From Manihot esculenta (Eukaryota > Streptophyta > Magnoliopsida > Malpighiales > Euphorbiaceae), in the NCBI RefSeq assembly GCF_001659605.2, contig NC_035161.2, positions 32,535,691-32,599,690 on the forward strand: a DNA stretch of 64,000 nt. Reading direction: 5' to 3'. Within the stretch, counting starts at the first letter, position 1. Every line of letters begins with the position of its first letter. This document shows positions 11,357 to 24,000 of this stretch, in pieces. A model generated the notes under the pieces. That model searched no databases. It was not told the DNA's origin and was given only the letters and a program-made list of their open reading frames with translations. Made by a program: the position numbers and the translations under genes.

Positions 11357-11597
11357 GGAAGAATGAAGAGCATACCTGGAAAGCGGTTAGAGCAGAAGAA
11401 CGGAGCAAGCGAAACGCACAGAGAACAGAGGAGAGCAAAAGTTTTGAGAAGACTGAGAAAATTTGAAAATTTGAAACAGCAATGAGATGAAGAGGTGTTC
11501 TGAGGAAAACTGTCCTTCGGCGGTGCGGTCATTATGATTCTTGATATTTACCTCCTCATCATTCGTACAATAACTGATGAGAAGGTAAAGGGGCATT

Positions 11598-12085
11598 TGA
11601 TGACCGCTGGATTTCACTACCCCGGTTTGAGGCCTGACCCATGATCAAAACCCCTTACTTGAAGGCCCTTAAACCTCCCAAATGAATCAGATCCAGCTCG
11701 CTTGGCCCTAAGACCAGACTCCCCCTAAAGCCTCTCAATCGGGCCGGCCCAGTCCTTTTGGCCCTAAGATCAAACCTCCCCTGGGCTTCAGTCCTAATCT
11801 CACCAATCGGCCTAGTTCGGAGGAGAAAAGGTAGCCAGCCCATTCGCCCAGTGGGTCCATCCGCATGCGTGCCAGAGGGGAATTAAATGGCCGTTGTACA
11901 TGGAGCAGAGATCTGATATTCTCGTACGTCCATATCCGTATGGAAGAGACAGGTGGCCCAATGGCAGTGAGGCCATTACACGTCACTGACAGAACAGAAA
12001 AAAGAATAAAAAGAGAGGAGCACCTTCCTTTCAGACCAAGTTCACTCAACCATTGTAAAACCCTATTTTTCTGAATCTCAAATCA
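11598..12085 (+). mobile_element. 3' LTR (about 488 bp) of the Tat-type element
   Basis: A purine-rich tract (GAAGGTAAAGGGG, 11581-11593) precedes TGATGACCGCTGG at 11598. The proposed LTR ends ...TCTCAAATCA at 12085, so its termini are TGAT...ATCA. Beyond it the base composition changes sharply to very AT-rich, non-element DNA. The 5-bp duplication on this side would be TTAAT (12086-12090). The 5' LTR is not in the window, so the limits are inferred. Confidence 0.6.
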
Positions 12086-12395
12086 TTAATTTTATTTTTT
12101 ATACATATTAAAAAGATAATTTTTTATTATATTTATTAAAAATTAAATTTTATTAAATATTAAATATATTTAAAAAAATTATTGAAAATAAAGTAAAATT
12201 AAAAATTATAATAATTAATTTATATATTATTACATAATATAAAAAAAAATGACAAAAATTTTGTGAGAAGTTTTTTATAAAAAAAAAAAAGTATAAACAA
12301 TCATGTTAATAATAATATAATAATATTTTACAACTTATATGTATAATAATAATAAATAAATAAAAGAAAAGAAAAAAAAAAAAAAAAACACTAAT
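12086..12395. promoter_or_regulatory. AT-rich spacer, probable upstream region of the Raf-like kinase gene
   Basis: Nearly all A and T, with poly(A) runs at 12241-12250, 12280-12290 and 12370-12388. It is bounded by the Tat LTR on the left and a CT-rich stretch typical of a plant 5' leader on the right. No core promoter element can be assigned with confidence in such AT-rich sequence. Confidence 0.4.
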
Positions 12396-15086
12396 CCATA
12401 AATCGAATCTCATCTCCCTCTCTTTCTCAAAATCCTTGTTAGTATCCCCCTTGCCTCGTCCCCTCTCTGTCTGCGTGTGTATCTTTATGTAATGTATTAT
12501 TGCAGGAAACTTGTTTTATTATTGATTTTTAATTATTTTTTTATTTGAGGAAGAGTGATATAGAGATTGAGTCATTTTTGAGATTCAAATAGAATTGGTA
12601 GGAGGACGACGAGCTCAGGATACAAATGCTTGGATCTGCTGGTGGTAACTCTTCTTTTCTCTCCTGCTCGATCCTCTATTTTTATTATTTTTTGAATTTT
12701 TGCCGGTTTCAAATTTGGCTCCTTTGTTGCTGTTCATATGAGAGGACTGATTTTGCTTGCAATCAATTCATGCTGGCAACTAGGTGTGATATGTGTTTCG
12801 ATCCTTTGGAAATTTCTCTGGATACTGATAGCTGATTCTTTCATTTTTCCTTTATTTGTTTATACTTTTGGATAGTTTTTGGTTGTTGTGTAATTAGGTA
12901 TAGCTATAGTTGTTATGAAGTAGCTTAGATGAAGTGTTTTGCAGTTAGGTTGTTTCAGGATAAAGAGTTGAATATAAATTTATTGTTTCGATCGAATTAT
13001 ACTTATACTAATCGCTTTTGTGGCCTTTTGATTAGGCTTGCTTATTAGATATCCTCGTAAGAGATTAAGCTTATCTTTTAGTTTTACATTAAACTAGTGC
13101 TAGAGTTTATGGCACTATATTGATCTGTCATTTGAGAGATTTGGGTTAGCATTTTTACTTTGGAGGAATGAGAGGAGACAATTTAAATTTAGTTTGCAAT
13201 GATTGCATAGGTTGGCTACGATGAAGAATGATTACAGGAGTCCAAACTATATTTGCTGTCAAACTTGCTGGGGAAGGCTTGTTGAGGATACATAAATGCA
13301 TTGAGGACAAGGGTTGATACTAGCAGTGTCTTTTGTCACAGCCTTTTTATAGGTTCTGTTAAGGACTAGCATGGGTACTTAATATTTGTGTTGTAGTTGC
13401 TTTGGTATTGACTGGTCACTTACCAATTACATAACATCGATCATATTGATTTGCTAAATTGCTATTTTTCTTTTGTACTTTTCCCCATTGTGGTTCAATG
13501 TCTAAGCATTAGTTGGATAGTAGCTTAATGGTAGAGTGCTTACATCGTAAATCTAGGGCCATATCCTCCTCCTCTTTGAATTGAAAAAGAAAAGGCACAG
13601 AATTTGGTAAGACCTGTGCCATTGACAAAGATGAAAATATAAGAAATATAGAGTATTTAAAATCTGAATGTGTGCAAAATTTGGAACTGGGCCATTGACT
13701 TTTACACTTTGGTTATGAAAGATGAAAATGTAAGAAATATAGTGTTTAAAATCTGAATATGTCAGTAGACTTGATTAAGTGTAAGTAAAACAAATAATTA
13801 CTCTAGGCCCAACTGTAGGTCCACTTCTCAACTTTGGGATGGTCCACTTCTCAACTTGGGGATGGTCCAAGTTTGAGTCGTCTTCCTCCTTTATAAAAGA
13901 AGTGTGAAAAAATAATTGGAGACGATAAGCTCATGTTGCCATTATTTATTGTTTTTATTTCTATGTATACCACATATATAGCATCTCTAATTTAAGTAAA
14001 AGCAACAACTAATCTATTATATTCTACTAGTTGTTGATTTTGGGTTTTATTTATTCCTTCTAAAATCTTCTAATTTGATGTAAATATGAACTTCCTTTTA
14101 TTTAAAAACCCTGTGGAGTAACAATATTTGCCTCTAGCATTCCCTTGACTGAAAGTCTGGAACTTTTTAAACAAATGAAAGGAATTATTCTTTGATCTCC
14201 TGATAAATTTGCTACAAGTAATTTTTTTCCACTTCTTAGAGATGAATTTTCAGGATTTCAGTTGACATGTATTTGGCCCAGAATCTCCCGAAAGGGGGGT
14301 GGTTATAACATGGTGTGTCTTGCTCATTTCAGTTTCTCATACTTTGGATAATGGTATCCCTTGTCAACTTTGAGATCTGATGGTCCTGATCATAATAGCA
14401 GATGCAGTGTTGTTTATTTATTTATTTTATTGCATGTGTTGAAAGAACTAATGTCTTTTGCTTCTCGACTCTTGATATCTTTCTGATATGTGTTTAGTGA
14501 CATTACATGTCTGGTTTGCTTAAAATTTTGACTGTCTTGTTATGTATTATATCTCTGTATTTGTAAGCATTTTCAAAATATGGGTTGACTATTTTTTTGG
14601 TGCGGAAATATCCCAAAAGGAGGATGATTATAACATGGTGTATCTTGCTCATTTCAGTTCTCATAATTTTGGCCTCCCTCCTTAATTTTGTGCTTTGATC
14701 ATAAAATAGATAACCTGGTGTTATTTATTTATTTTATTGCACGAGCTAATGTCTTTTGGTTCTTGCCTCTTGATATCCTTTTTGATATGTGTCTCCTGAC
14801 ATTACGGTCTGGTTTTCTTAAAATTTTAACTATCTTGATATGCATTGTACTCTCTGTATTTGTACTCTTCTCTGGAAGATTTAATTTGCCATTAAATAAT
14901 GATTTCTCTAATTTGAGTGTGCTCTTTGTTTTGCGATTCAGATGGGCTCCACCTTGCACAAGTTGAAAAAGAAGAGATTTATGGTTCAGTATTTAGTTGT
15001 CTGAAAATTATTCTGTATTGAGAAGAGATTTTATGGGGTAAAGATTGGGAGGCCGAAATGGTTTTACATCCCAAATATTTAAGAAC
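12396..15086 (+). other. Inferred 5' leader of the kinase gene with a 2.3-kb leader intron
   Basis: A CT-rich leader-like segment ends at a possible donor, GGTG|GTAACT, after 12644. A possible acceptor, GCGATTCAG, ends at 14941, followed by sequence leading to the kinase ATG at 15087. An in-frame TAA at 15039-15041 shows that the main frame does not extend upstream. Spliced this way, the leader holds short upstream ORFs: from ATG 12626 across the junction, and from ATG 14942 to TGA 15002-15004. Two leader-intron blocks, 14287-14570 and 14611-14860, are imperfect copies of one another. Splice sites are inferred from sequence only. Confidence 0.45.
14287..14860. repeat. Imperfect tandem duplication of about 0.3 kb in the leader intron
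   Basis: The two copies start near 14287 and 14611. Both contain TTATAACATGGTGT, CTTGCTCATTTCAG, a TTTATTTATTTTATTGCA block, CTAATGTCTTTTG, a CTTGATATC...GATATGTGT segment and CTCTGTATTTGTA, in the same order. They differ by many substitutions and small indels, so the duplication is old. Confidence 0.8.
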
Positions 15087-15632
15087 ATGGAAGAGATGCG
15101 AGATGACATGGAGCCAACAGAACAAGGACCTTCTAATGCTCTGTGGTGGGGTTCTGATTTCATGGAGAAATTTGAATCTGTTTCTTTGCTTTCACAAGGA
15201 GATAGTTTGAGTAATAAGGAATCACCTAGAAATTATGAGGAAAATGGTTTGTCTTCGCTGACTGCGTCACAAATTCTTTGGAGCACAGGACTGCTTTCTG
15301 AACGAATTCCAAATGGTTTTTACTCTGTCATACCGGTGAGGATTGATAAGCCAATTCTGTCTCATTGATCTTTACTATTAATTTTTGCTGGATCTTGAGT
15401 TTTCTGAGGGAATCTTAAGTGACATAGGTGCGAAGAAATGAGTTCAATTCTCTTTCTCTCTCTCTCCCGCTGTTCCTTTACACTGATTTTCAATGATTAT
15501 TTGCTTTGAAAGATTCAATTTTTTAGAAATTTGCTATGTTCTGCTTATGTACTTTGTGTGTCAGACACATGTTACTATTGTGCTTCTCTCTGTCTATTTT
15601 TTTTGAAAAGATAGATAGATAGATAGAGAGAC

Positions 15633-15663
<31 letters not shown>

Positions 15664-18600
15664 GAGAGAGAGAGTTTTTACGTGTCAAACATTTTTTATT
15701 TACTGGTAAATTTGTAGATAATTCTTACTTTCTGTTTGAAGTAGCATACAAATTGTACTAGGTGGATTGCCCCAGAATAGAACTTCTTAAGAGTTTCAGT
15801 TCAGATGTTCAATCCAGTTATACAAGAATATTGTACGTCCTCATTTATTGAACTCATATGAACACACAGAGACAAAGAGAGACGGAGAAAGAAGAGGGGG
15901 GGGGGGGGGAGAGATCTGATATGGGCAAGTGAGTTGTGGGTCAGTCACACTTTGAGTGGCTGTATTTATTGTAAACCTTTTAGTTGTGGAGATTGTCTTG
16001 ATTGCAAAATTTAGTTGCAAGATGTCCAATCAGTAAAAAATGAAATAAAAAAATTTTGATTATCAATTTACATAGCATGGGAAAGGAATTGCAGTTATTT
16101 TGACTAATTTATTTATTTAGATTGGTGTAAAAAGAGTTTTAAATTTCTAATTTGACCATCTTTACACAATTGCAACAAAGTTGCCAAAATTATAAGGTTT
16201 AGACATAATTGCAAAAATATCCAAATATTTGGATTTTCCTGACAATGAAGCCAATAACAAAGTGAAATGTTTAAAGTTTTGAATTGGCAATGGAGTTGTG
16301 GTTATTCAAACTAGGTAATGGAAGGCTAAGGTTTTGATTTATTCTTTTAATGACATCCTTTTTGGTAGTTAATAAACTTTGGAAATTAAGGTCTTACTTA
16401 AAGGTAAGGCTTGTTTTATTTGCATTCTCGATAAGATAGACGTTTTGCAAAAGTGGAGGCACAACAAGGCCTTATCTCTGGATTGTTGTGTCGAGAGCCG
16501 AAGCACGGATGAATCCATTTTCATTGTCTTGGTTTATTTGGTATTGGCAACATGGTGTTTGGGGAGAATTGAGTACATCTAGAGACTCGATGGAGAGGTT
16601 TTGCAGTTTGAAGTAGGTGAAAGTACTTTGGAATTGTGTTTTCTATGCAGTTGTATTTGGGTGGAAAGAATGCCTGAATTTTAAAAGATTAGGCTTTGTT
16701 GTGGATTAGGTGGTTTCTTCGTCTTCTTTGTGGGTATATGCCTTGATGGCTTTTAGAGGAATGTTTTATATATTTTCTCATGATGAGAAAGAAGGATTAT
16801 TTGATGGCTGTATCAGTTATCATTGAAAGTGATTGACATAGCTAGGAGCTAATGTTAAGTTTTCCACTCAGTGGGACAACTCTAATTTGAATTTTCAACA
16901 TTTACCATGAGATTGGTGGTCTATCTCACAGTGTGTGCCCTCTTGTACATTTTAATTTGTTTGTAGCTTTTCCACTTTGAAACAGGATGCTAAGATTTTC
17001 TTGCTTTCTAAAAATTATGTACCATGTTGCAGGAATTTTTCTTCCTTACATTGTTGAAAATTATGATAAATCTAATGTTATGTGTGCATTTACTTATTCC
17101 TCTAAATATTACATGTTCAAAGAGGTGATGTTATGGATTAGTTATATTTCTCTTCCCACCTTAAACTGTTTATATCGGTTTTCTGCTCGATTTGAAGCAT
17201 CTGATTCTTTTGATTTTAAACTGATTGTTATGTGATTGTGGACAGGATAAAAGGCTAAAGGAGCTCTTTGATAGTATTCCAACCTTAGATGAGCTTCATG
17301 CTTTGGGTGGTGAGGCTTCCAAGGCTGATGTCATTTTTGTAGATGCAAAGAAAGATAAAAAATTATCTATGCTCAAGCAGTTGACTGTGGCACTAGTGAA
17401 AGGATTGAATTCAAATCCAGCTGCAATGACAAAAAAGATTGCCGGATTGGTGAGAACTTGATAACCTTTGTTTTGTTCTAAGGTTCACCGGAAATTCTTG
17501 TAGCCGCTCATTTTAGTACACTAGTATTTTATTTACGTGCATTGCACGATATCTGTACTCGTTATTTATAATAAACCACAAAATTAATAGAAAAAGCCCT
17601 ATCCAAATAAAAGTTAATAACTAAAAACACATTAATTAATGCAAAAAATATAATTCTTATGGATTTAATGTTATCGGTTCATCATTACCATTATAATTTT
17701 ACAAACTATAATATTATAATTATACAAAATATGCACTTAAATACCTAAAAAATTTCGATTATATCACATGAAACTCTATAATGTAGAAGAGTGTGTTAAA
17801 TATTTCTATAATATTGGAAAACTGGCAATTGATAAATCACAATATAAATTTTGAATTTTTTAAAAGAAAATTTTTGAAATATATCAATGAACCAAACAAT
17901 TATATTAAAAGAGAACAATCCGATGAAATATCATTTCAAGCATTTTATAAGTTCAAAATAACATGAAATCTACGAAATTAATAGAAAATCAATCTAATTA
18001 ATTAAAGAATCTCAAATGAAAAATAATACTTTTTAATAATCAATAAAATAAAAGGCTGCGGAAAAAAAAGGTTAACAAAAAGTTCAAAAATATTTTGAGT
18101 TTTAATTACATATTCACTAATTTTTTAAAATATAAATGTTATAAATAAAAGCGTTTTTTATTTTTTAGTTATTTTTTAAAACAAGTCAGACAAATTTATT
18201 TTAAAAAACATGAAAATATATTTTTAAATGATTTTTAGCTTTCAGTTTTTGCATAGAATATTTTATTTTAAAGGAATAAAAATTAATTAAATAATATTTA
18301 AATATAAGTAGAATTAAGAACTTTAAATTTGCATAAATTCTAAAATTAAATTAAATAATAAAACATGTAATGTAAATAGTATAGATAATAAAGGGCATTT
18401 TTCGTTATCACATTATTCTCCCTCCCCCTTCACACTTTTATATATATTATAGATATAGTATTATAGATTTGTGTTTTCAGCTGCTATGCAATTTTCCTAG
18501 GATTAATTTTATGATGATAAGGAATTCCTTCATGTCTGTACTCTGTAACCTGATGTTCAACAAATTTTCCTTTAGGGGGCTTGTTCTCTTCAAATTTTGT

Positions 18601-20977
18601 TTATGTCCAATGAAAAATTAAGAAAAGGTGTTTACCTATTGAGAATAGAAAATTTTTTTTCCTTCTTGTAATGGTGAAAAACTAGATGTTGGAGTGTTTA
18701 TTTTTGAAAATCTTTATCCTTTATTCTGATAATTGTTTAACAGAACACATTATGATCAGAAAATGTGTTGTTTTTCCTCTTTTTCCAAGTATAAAGAGAC
18801 TTTGGAAAACTATTTGTTATGGTTTTCCAAGTTTCTATAATTGAAAACTGGAGAAAAAGATTGCTTAGTATTTTTTTTAACTCTAGTTTTTTTAATATTT
18901 AATAGGTAAAAACACTCAATGTATTTTTATTGACAAATGGATTGGAAATAGAGAAGAAAATTGGAAAATATTTGCATAGTGGACCCTGGACATGTTTTCC
19001 AGTTTGCATTCGTAATTGGAATCGAAACTGGGAAAATACAAATGAATTGAAAAGAAAAATTAGAAAACTATTAAAAGAATTCTTCCCAAATCTCTTACGA
19101 ATTGGAAGTGTGAATAAACAAGATATTCATCAGTTTCCATTTCTGCAATTAGTACAATTTTCTGTCAGTTTTTGACAATTAGAAAATTTTCTGAGAAAGT
19201 AAATTTGCTCTTATACTTATTGGCAAAACCTGTCAGGTTAATGACAGAAATCTTCTGAATTTTTCCTATATTTTCCATAATGTACGCTTTGATGCTTATT
19301 TTTTCAAAAATTTGTCCTCTTAGTTTATTAATGATTCTACACCTCATTCATTGATTATAAAATTATGACTTAATACACATTAGATTCTGACATTGTAAAT
19401 TAGATCACACTTAAGTCCCTAAAATGTTAAAACCTAATTGCACTTTGGTGTTTGAATTATCTTATAAAATGTTGTAGTCCTTAACCTTCTACTTTTCACT
19501 AGTGTCACTTTTTGTAATTAACCTAATTCCTTTGTATTGCAAAAATGCTTGCAGATGAAATGTTTATTCTTCTTCGAGTACATACTACTTTTAGCTCGTA
19601 CTAGCATGAGGATAGGTAGAAAAAAAGAAGTCCTAAAATATTCTGTGTAATTGTAGACTTAACCACAAAAAAGAAGCAGAAGCTAGGCAGAAAACAAGTC
19701 CTAAACTATGGAGTCAGTTTCAATTTAGGTCAAAACCGTACAATTAAGGCTTCAACAATTTATAACTTTCAGTTTCAGCCTTTTTTTTTTCTCCCTTAAA
19801 TCTCCATGTTTTCTCTTGCAAGTCTTGGAATACTAAGTTTTTAATACATTATTTATTTATTTATTTTACTTGTTCTACTTGACAAATACATTAATTTTAA
19901 AATTTGCTTTTGCATGATATGATGGAGAAAATATTGAGATAATATTGAGATATAAGGGAAGGAAAATCAACATGACTGAAATAAAAAATTTTAAAATGTT
20001 CAACCCTTAAGTTGTAATGATCTAAATTGAAACTAACCCCATGCTCTATCTAGGACTTGTTTTTTACTTATCCTAGAAAGGAGAGTAGAACGATTTCACA
20101 CTTTGGCAAGTAATCCATTATTTCAGTAATATTATTAACCTAAGTCCTTAATTTGCAGGCAACTCAGGGGATCAAAATTTGTCCTAGCCATTTCTGCAAT
20201 CCCTGTTATTGAGATTTTAATTTCTTTTATTGAAGTTGTTTTTCTTCCCTCTCTCTCTTGTTCTTTTTCTTTTTCTTCTTCTTTTGTCCCATGTACAGGT
20301 ATCTGAGTTTTATAAAAGACCAAATGTGGAAAGTCCAGAAAAAGCTGCACTGGAGGAAACCTCCCACACGTTTGAAAATCGAGGTGTTCAGTTACTTGGA
20401 CAAATAAAGCATGGATCTTGCCGTTCTCGAGCAATCTTGTTTAAAGTTTTAGCTGATACTGTAGGTCTTGAAAGTAGGCTCATGGTGGTAAGCTTTAAAC
20501 TTCACTTGGTGGGTTAAACTGTACTTGTATTTTTTTTAATCTTTTATTATCATTTAGTAAGCTCTCTCTCTTACATGAAATTCCATGTGCTAGAAGAATT
20601 TTTAAATATATGCAGTTTGAAATTATTTATATATTTTTTTAATTTTTAGGGTTTACCAAATGATGGAAGTGTTGAGTGCGTTGACTCATACAAGCACATG
20701 TCTGTGATGGTTGTGCTGAACTCTGGGGAACTACTGGTTGATCTTATGCGGTTCCCTGGTAAGTTGATACCCAGGTCAACAAAGGCAATTTTTATGACCC
20801 ATATTTCAGCTGCAGGGGAGAGTGATTCTGCAGAAAATGATTCCTGTGATTCACCTCTTGAACCAAATAGTCCTCTATATGGCTTTTCACAGAGAGTGGA
20901 TCCTGACAGGTTAGAAAATGGTGTTGACTCATATTTTTCCTTTGTGAATGAGTTCAGATACTGATTAAGTTGTACTC

Positions 20978-21034
<57 letters not shown>

Positions 21035-24000
21035 CAGTGCTGAGAAAGATGAGAACCTTCAGTTCCATGGGAAGTTAGAGGCAGCAACAAATGTGTCAGG
21101 TCCTGCATTGCGAAATATGATGTTGCATTCTGCCACCTCTATTGACAGGGAATTGAAGTAATATTTGGTTTCATTTTGTGAGAATTTCCTTCTTGCTATT
21201 TTGGCTTTTTTAATGATAATTTTCCATCCTTTCTTTTCTTTCAATTATTATTTTATTTGGTTTCCAGCATAATGTTGGATGTTCCTTTTCTTCCTTCCAC
21301 TCCCAGTTTATCACACAGTGAGCCCAATATTGCTACTGCCTTTTGGAGACGTAGCCGGAAAAAGGTCATTGCTGAACAGCGGACTGCTAGTTCAAGGTTT
21401 CTTTTAAACCCTTTCTGTGTGGGATTGAAATAGCAATCTTCTTTTTCCTTCTGGTGTATATTCTCTGTCAAACATTTATGCACTGATATTTTACATGCTG
21501 ATGTGCAGTTGTATTGAATGTAGAGCTGTTACATTTTATTTTCACAAAAAATTTTGGCTGCATTTTACAAAATTTGGTGAGAGTGACCTTATTGAAACAA
21601 AATTGAAGTTGATTGATTTTGATGATACAAATTGAAATTTAATGACCATAATGAAATTTTGGTGAGTCATTGATTTTGAGTGAAGTTAATCTTAAATTAC
21701 TATCATTGTTATTCTTTGGTTTTCAGATATCATTATCCATTAAACTGGTTTTGCAGTCCAGAGCATCCTTCATTTCGAGCACGGGGACGGTCAATGTTGA
21801 GTGGTGACAGGCACTCAATCAAAGATTATGCTGTTGAAGAAGTTGCATCAAGGTGCTTACCTATTTGTTCCAATTACTTGTGGTGAGAAATCACTAGATT
21901 ATTCCCAATTTATAAATATACAGGACGATGCAGAGGCTTTCTATTATGATTTTTTTTTGTACAAGAAGTTGTGTTTGTTGAATTTGTTTGATATAGTTTC
22001 ATGGTTCGCTTCTTCTTTTTCTTTTCTTCTTTTTTTTCCTGCAATGATTTATTTGAAACCTGACCTGAGAACTGCTCTAATATTTATTAATAGCTGCAGG
22101 TCAGTGGGTGCATCAACAGCAGAAGCCCTTAGAATAAGAAGGAGAAGCATTAGCATGACTCCAGAGATAGGCGATGATATCGTAAGGTTGATGCTTGTTT
22201 CATTATTTACAGTGCTAACCTTAAATTTATATTTGAAACTACTATGTTGCAATTGATTTATAATGTCCTCGCTCTTGCCTTTTCCCCTCCTTATTCTTCT
22301 TCTCTTTTATTTTTCTTTTCTTTTTGGTTCAATTGGTGTAAATATGCCTATTTGTTCTCTAAATATATGTTGACTTTTAATTTTGGATTGGCTTAGGAAA
22401 TGTGTTGACATCTATTTATATTCATTCACTTTCTTTTACTTGTAAAATTATTTGCATATTTCTCTGAATGCATATGATCTTTATGGATTTGACAGTTCAA
22501 GTGTGCAATTATAGACCACGTTTCATGTTATTGTTAAATACATTTAAATGCTGACTGTAAGGGGAAGGGAGGGCTGATGGCAGTATGTTTTAATCTTTAT
22601 TTTTAGCTCAAATTATATATGTCTTGACTTGTTTTAGTGATTTTAATTCGTAAAATCTTAACAACTATGTTGACCAGTAAATTAGTAGACTTAGTAGCCA
22701 AGCAAATGAGGGAGATATAAAATGGATATTGGCATATTGCCTGTAGAAGGGAAGAAGCATGATAGAAATAGACTATGGTTATTTGTTCATAAAATCCTTA
22801 TTTAGCTGAGTTCTTTAAGACAACAATCATGCTATGCTTTATGGAAGTTAGTGATGAGTGCAAAAGAAAATTCACACATAAAAATAACTGAGATAAGGGC
22901 ATTTGGGACGAATATATGGAAGTATGATAATATATTAGGTAATGGGAAAATGGGGTGGCACCTATTGAGAATGAGTCAAGGGTAGATCGATTAAGGTGTT
23001 TTGACCATGTCCAATTTAAAGCTTTGGTGTCTCGACAAACTTGAGTATTCTGAGCAGTAGGATCAAAGAAAGAGAAAAAAGGTTATTGCAGTGCACGAGG
23101 CATTTTACATTGGGTTCTAGTGAGGATCAAACAGATGTAGCGCCTTCCCTGTGATCTGGAGGAGGTTGTTCTGTTATTTTAACCTATTACCTCCTAGCCA
23201 CAATGAAGCTATCTTCTTGTCGCAGGGAAAAGAAAGAGAGGAAGAAAAAGAGAGAAAAAACAACATATTGAAGAGGTGGAAATCATTATTGAAACAATCA
23301 AGAAAAAGTTTGGTCGCAGCTAAACCGTGGAAAGGGTTTCACTGGCTGGCTCCAACTATTTTGGAGTTAAGGGTTGAAATTTGACTGAATTGGCTTGTTT
23401 AAATCTATATTCCCCTCTTAAGTCTACAACTCATCCGTCACAGCATTTGATGGTGCCTAACATGCATTCATGGTTGAATAGGTGAGCTCCCAAATCTTCT
23501 CGTGTCCAACTAGAATGCAAAATCAAGTGCTGCACTAGTTACATTTGAGAAAAAAAGAAAGCATTTATTCATCAACATCTTCTCTCCTTTTAAATGTTCT
23601 CTCTAAGATTCTCTCCAAGAGAGTCTCCCAAAGAACCTTTTCCTTTGTTTATGTTTTTGTTTAGTAATTTATTGAACTTCAATGTGTAACTATTTTTTCG
23701 GTGTTTGAAAAACTTAGGATGGTTGGGACATATATATATTTTTCCATAAATTAGTATAAGCTGTTAAATGACAATGTAATCTTGCCCTTGATTTTGTTTC
23801 ATTATTTACTGACAGAAGTGTGGATTTGATTAATTCTGAAAGAAAATTTCTGCTTATATGGAAAGTCATTCGAGAGAGCATGAATTATTTCAGGGCTGTT
23901 CGTGCAATGAATGAATCTTTGAAGCAAAATCGGGTTTTAAGGGAGCAAGGTGATGATAGGTCGTTTGCAAACTCTCTGGATGACAAGGACAATGGTCCAG

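Larger units (their letters stand above)
3634..12085 (+). mobile_element. Tat-type Ty3/gypsy retrotransposon, 3' part, degenerate
   Basis: Reading left to right, the segment holds a broken pol (3634-6894), a 106-bp tandem array (7023-7819), an antisense spliced ORF (8454-11356) and a 3' LTR (11598-12085). Tandem RNase H regions in pol, a repeat array after pol and an extra antisense ORF before the 3' LTR are recognised traits of the Tat lineage of plant gypsy elements. The gag/protease half and 5' LTR must lie left of the inserted element, outside the window. The three lesions in pol show that it is not autonomous now. Confidence 0.8.

Noticed and set aside
13511..13575. tRNA-like stretch with TAGCTTAATGGTAGAG
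   Set aside because: The A-box-like word is present, but there is no B-box (GGTTCGANNCC) at the right distance and no cloverleaf could be closed.
20646..21068. Minus-strand ORF of 140 codons rich in Arg-Glu repeats
   Set aside because: It is produced by the CT microsatellite and kinase exon 4 read backwards.
23151..23384. Plus-strand ORF of 77 codons with a Lys/Glu-rich run
   Set aside because: It falls in the LINE remnant inside an intron and shows no independent coding evidence.
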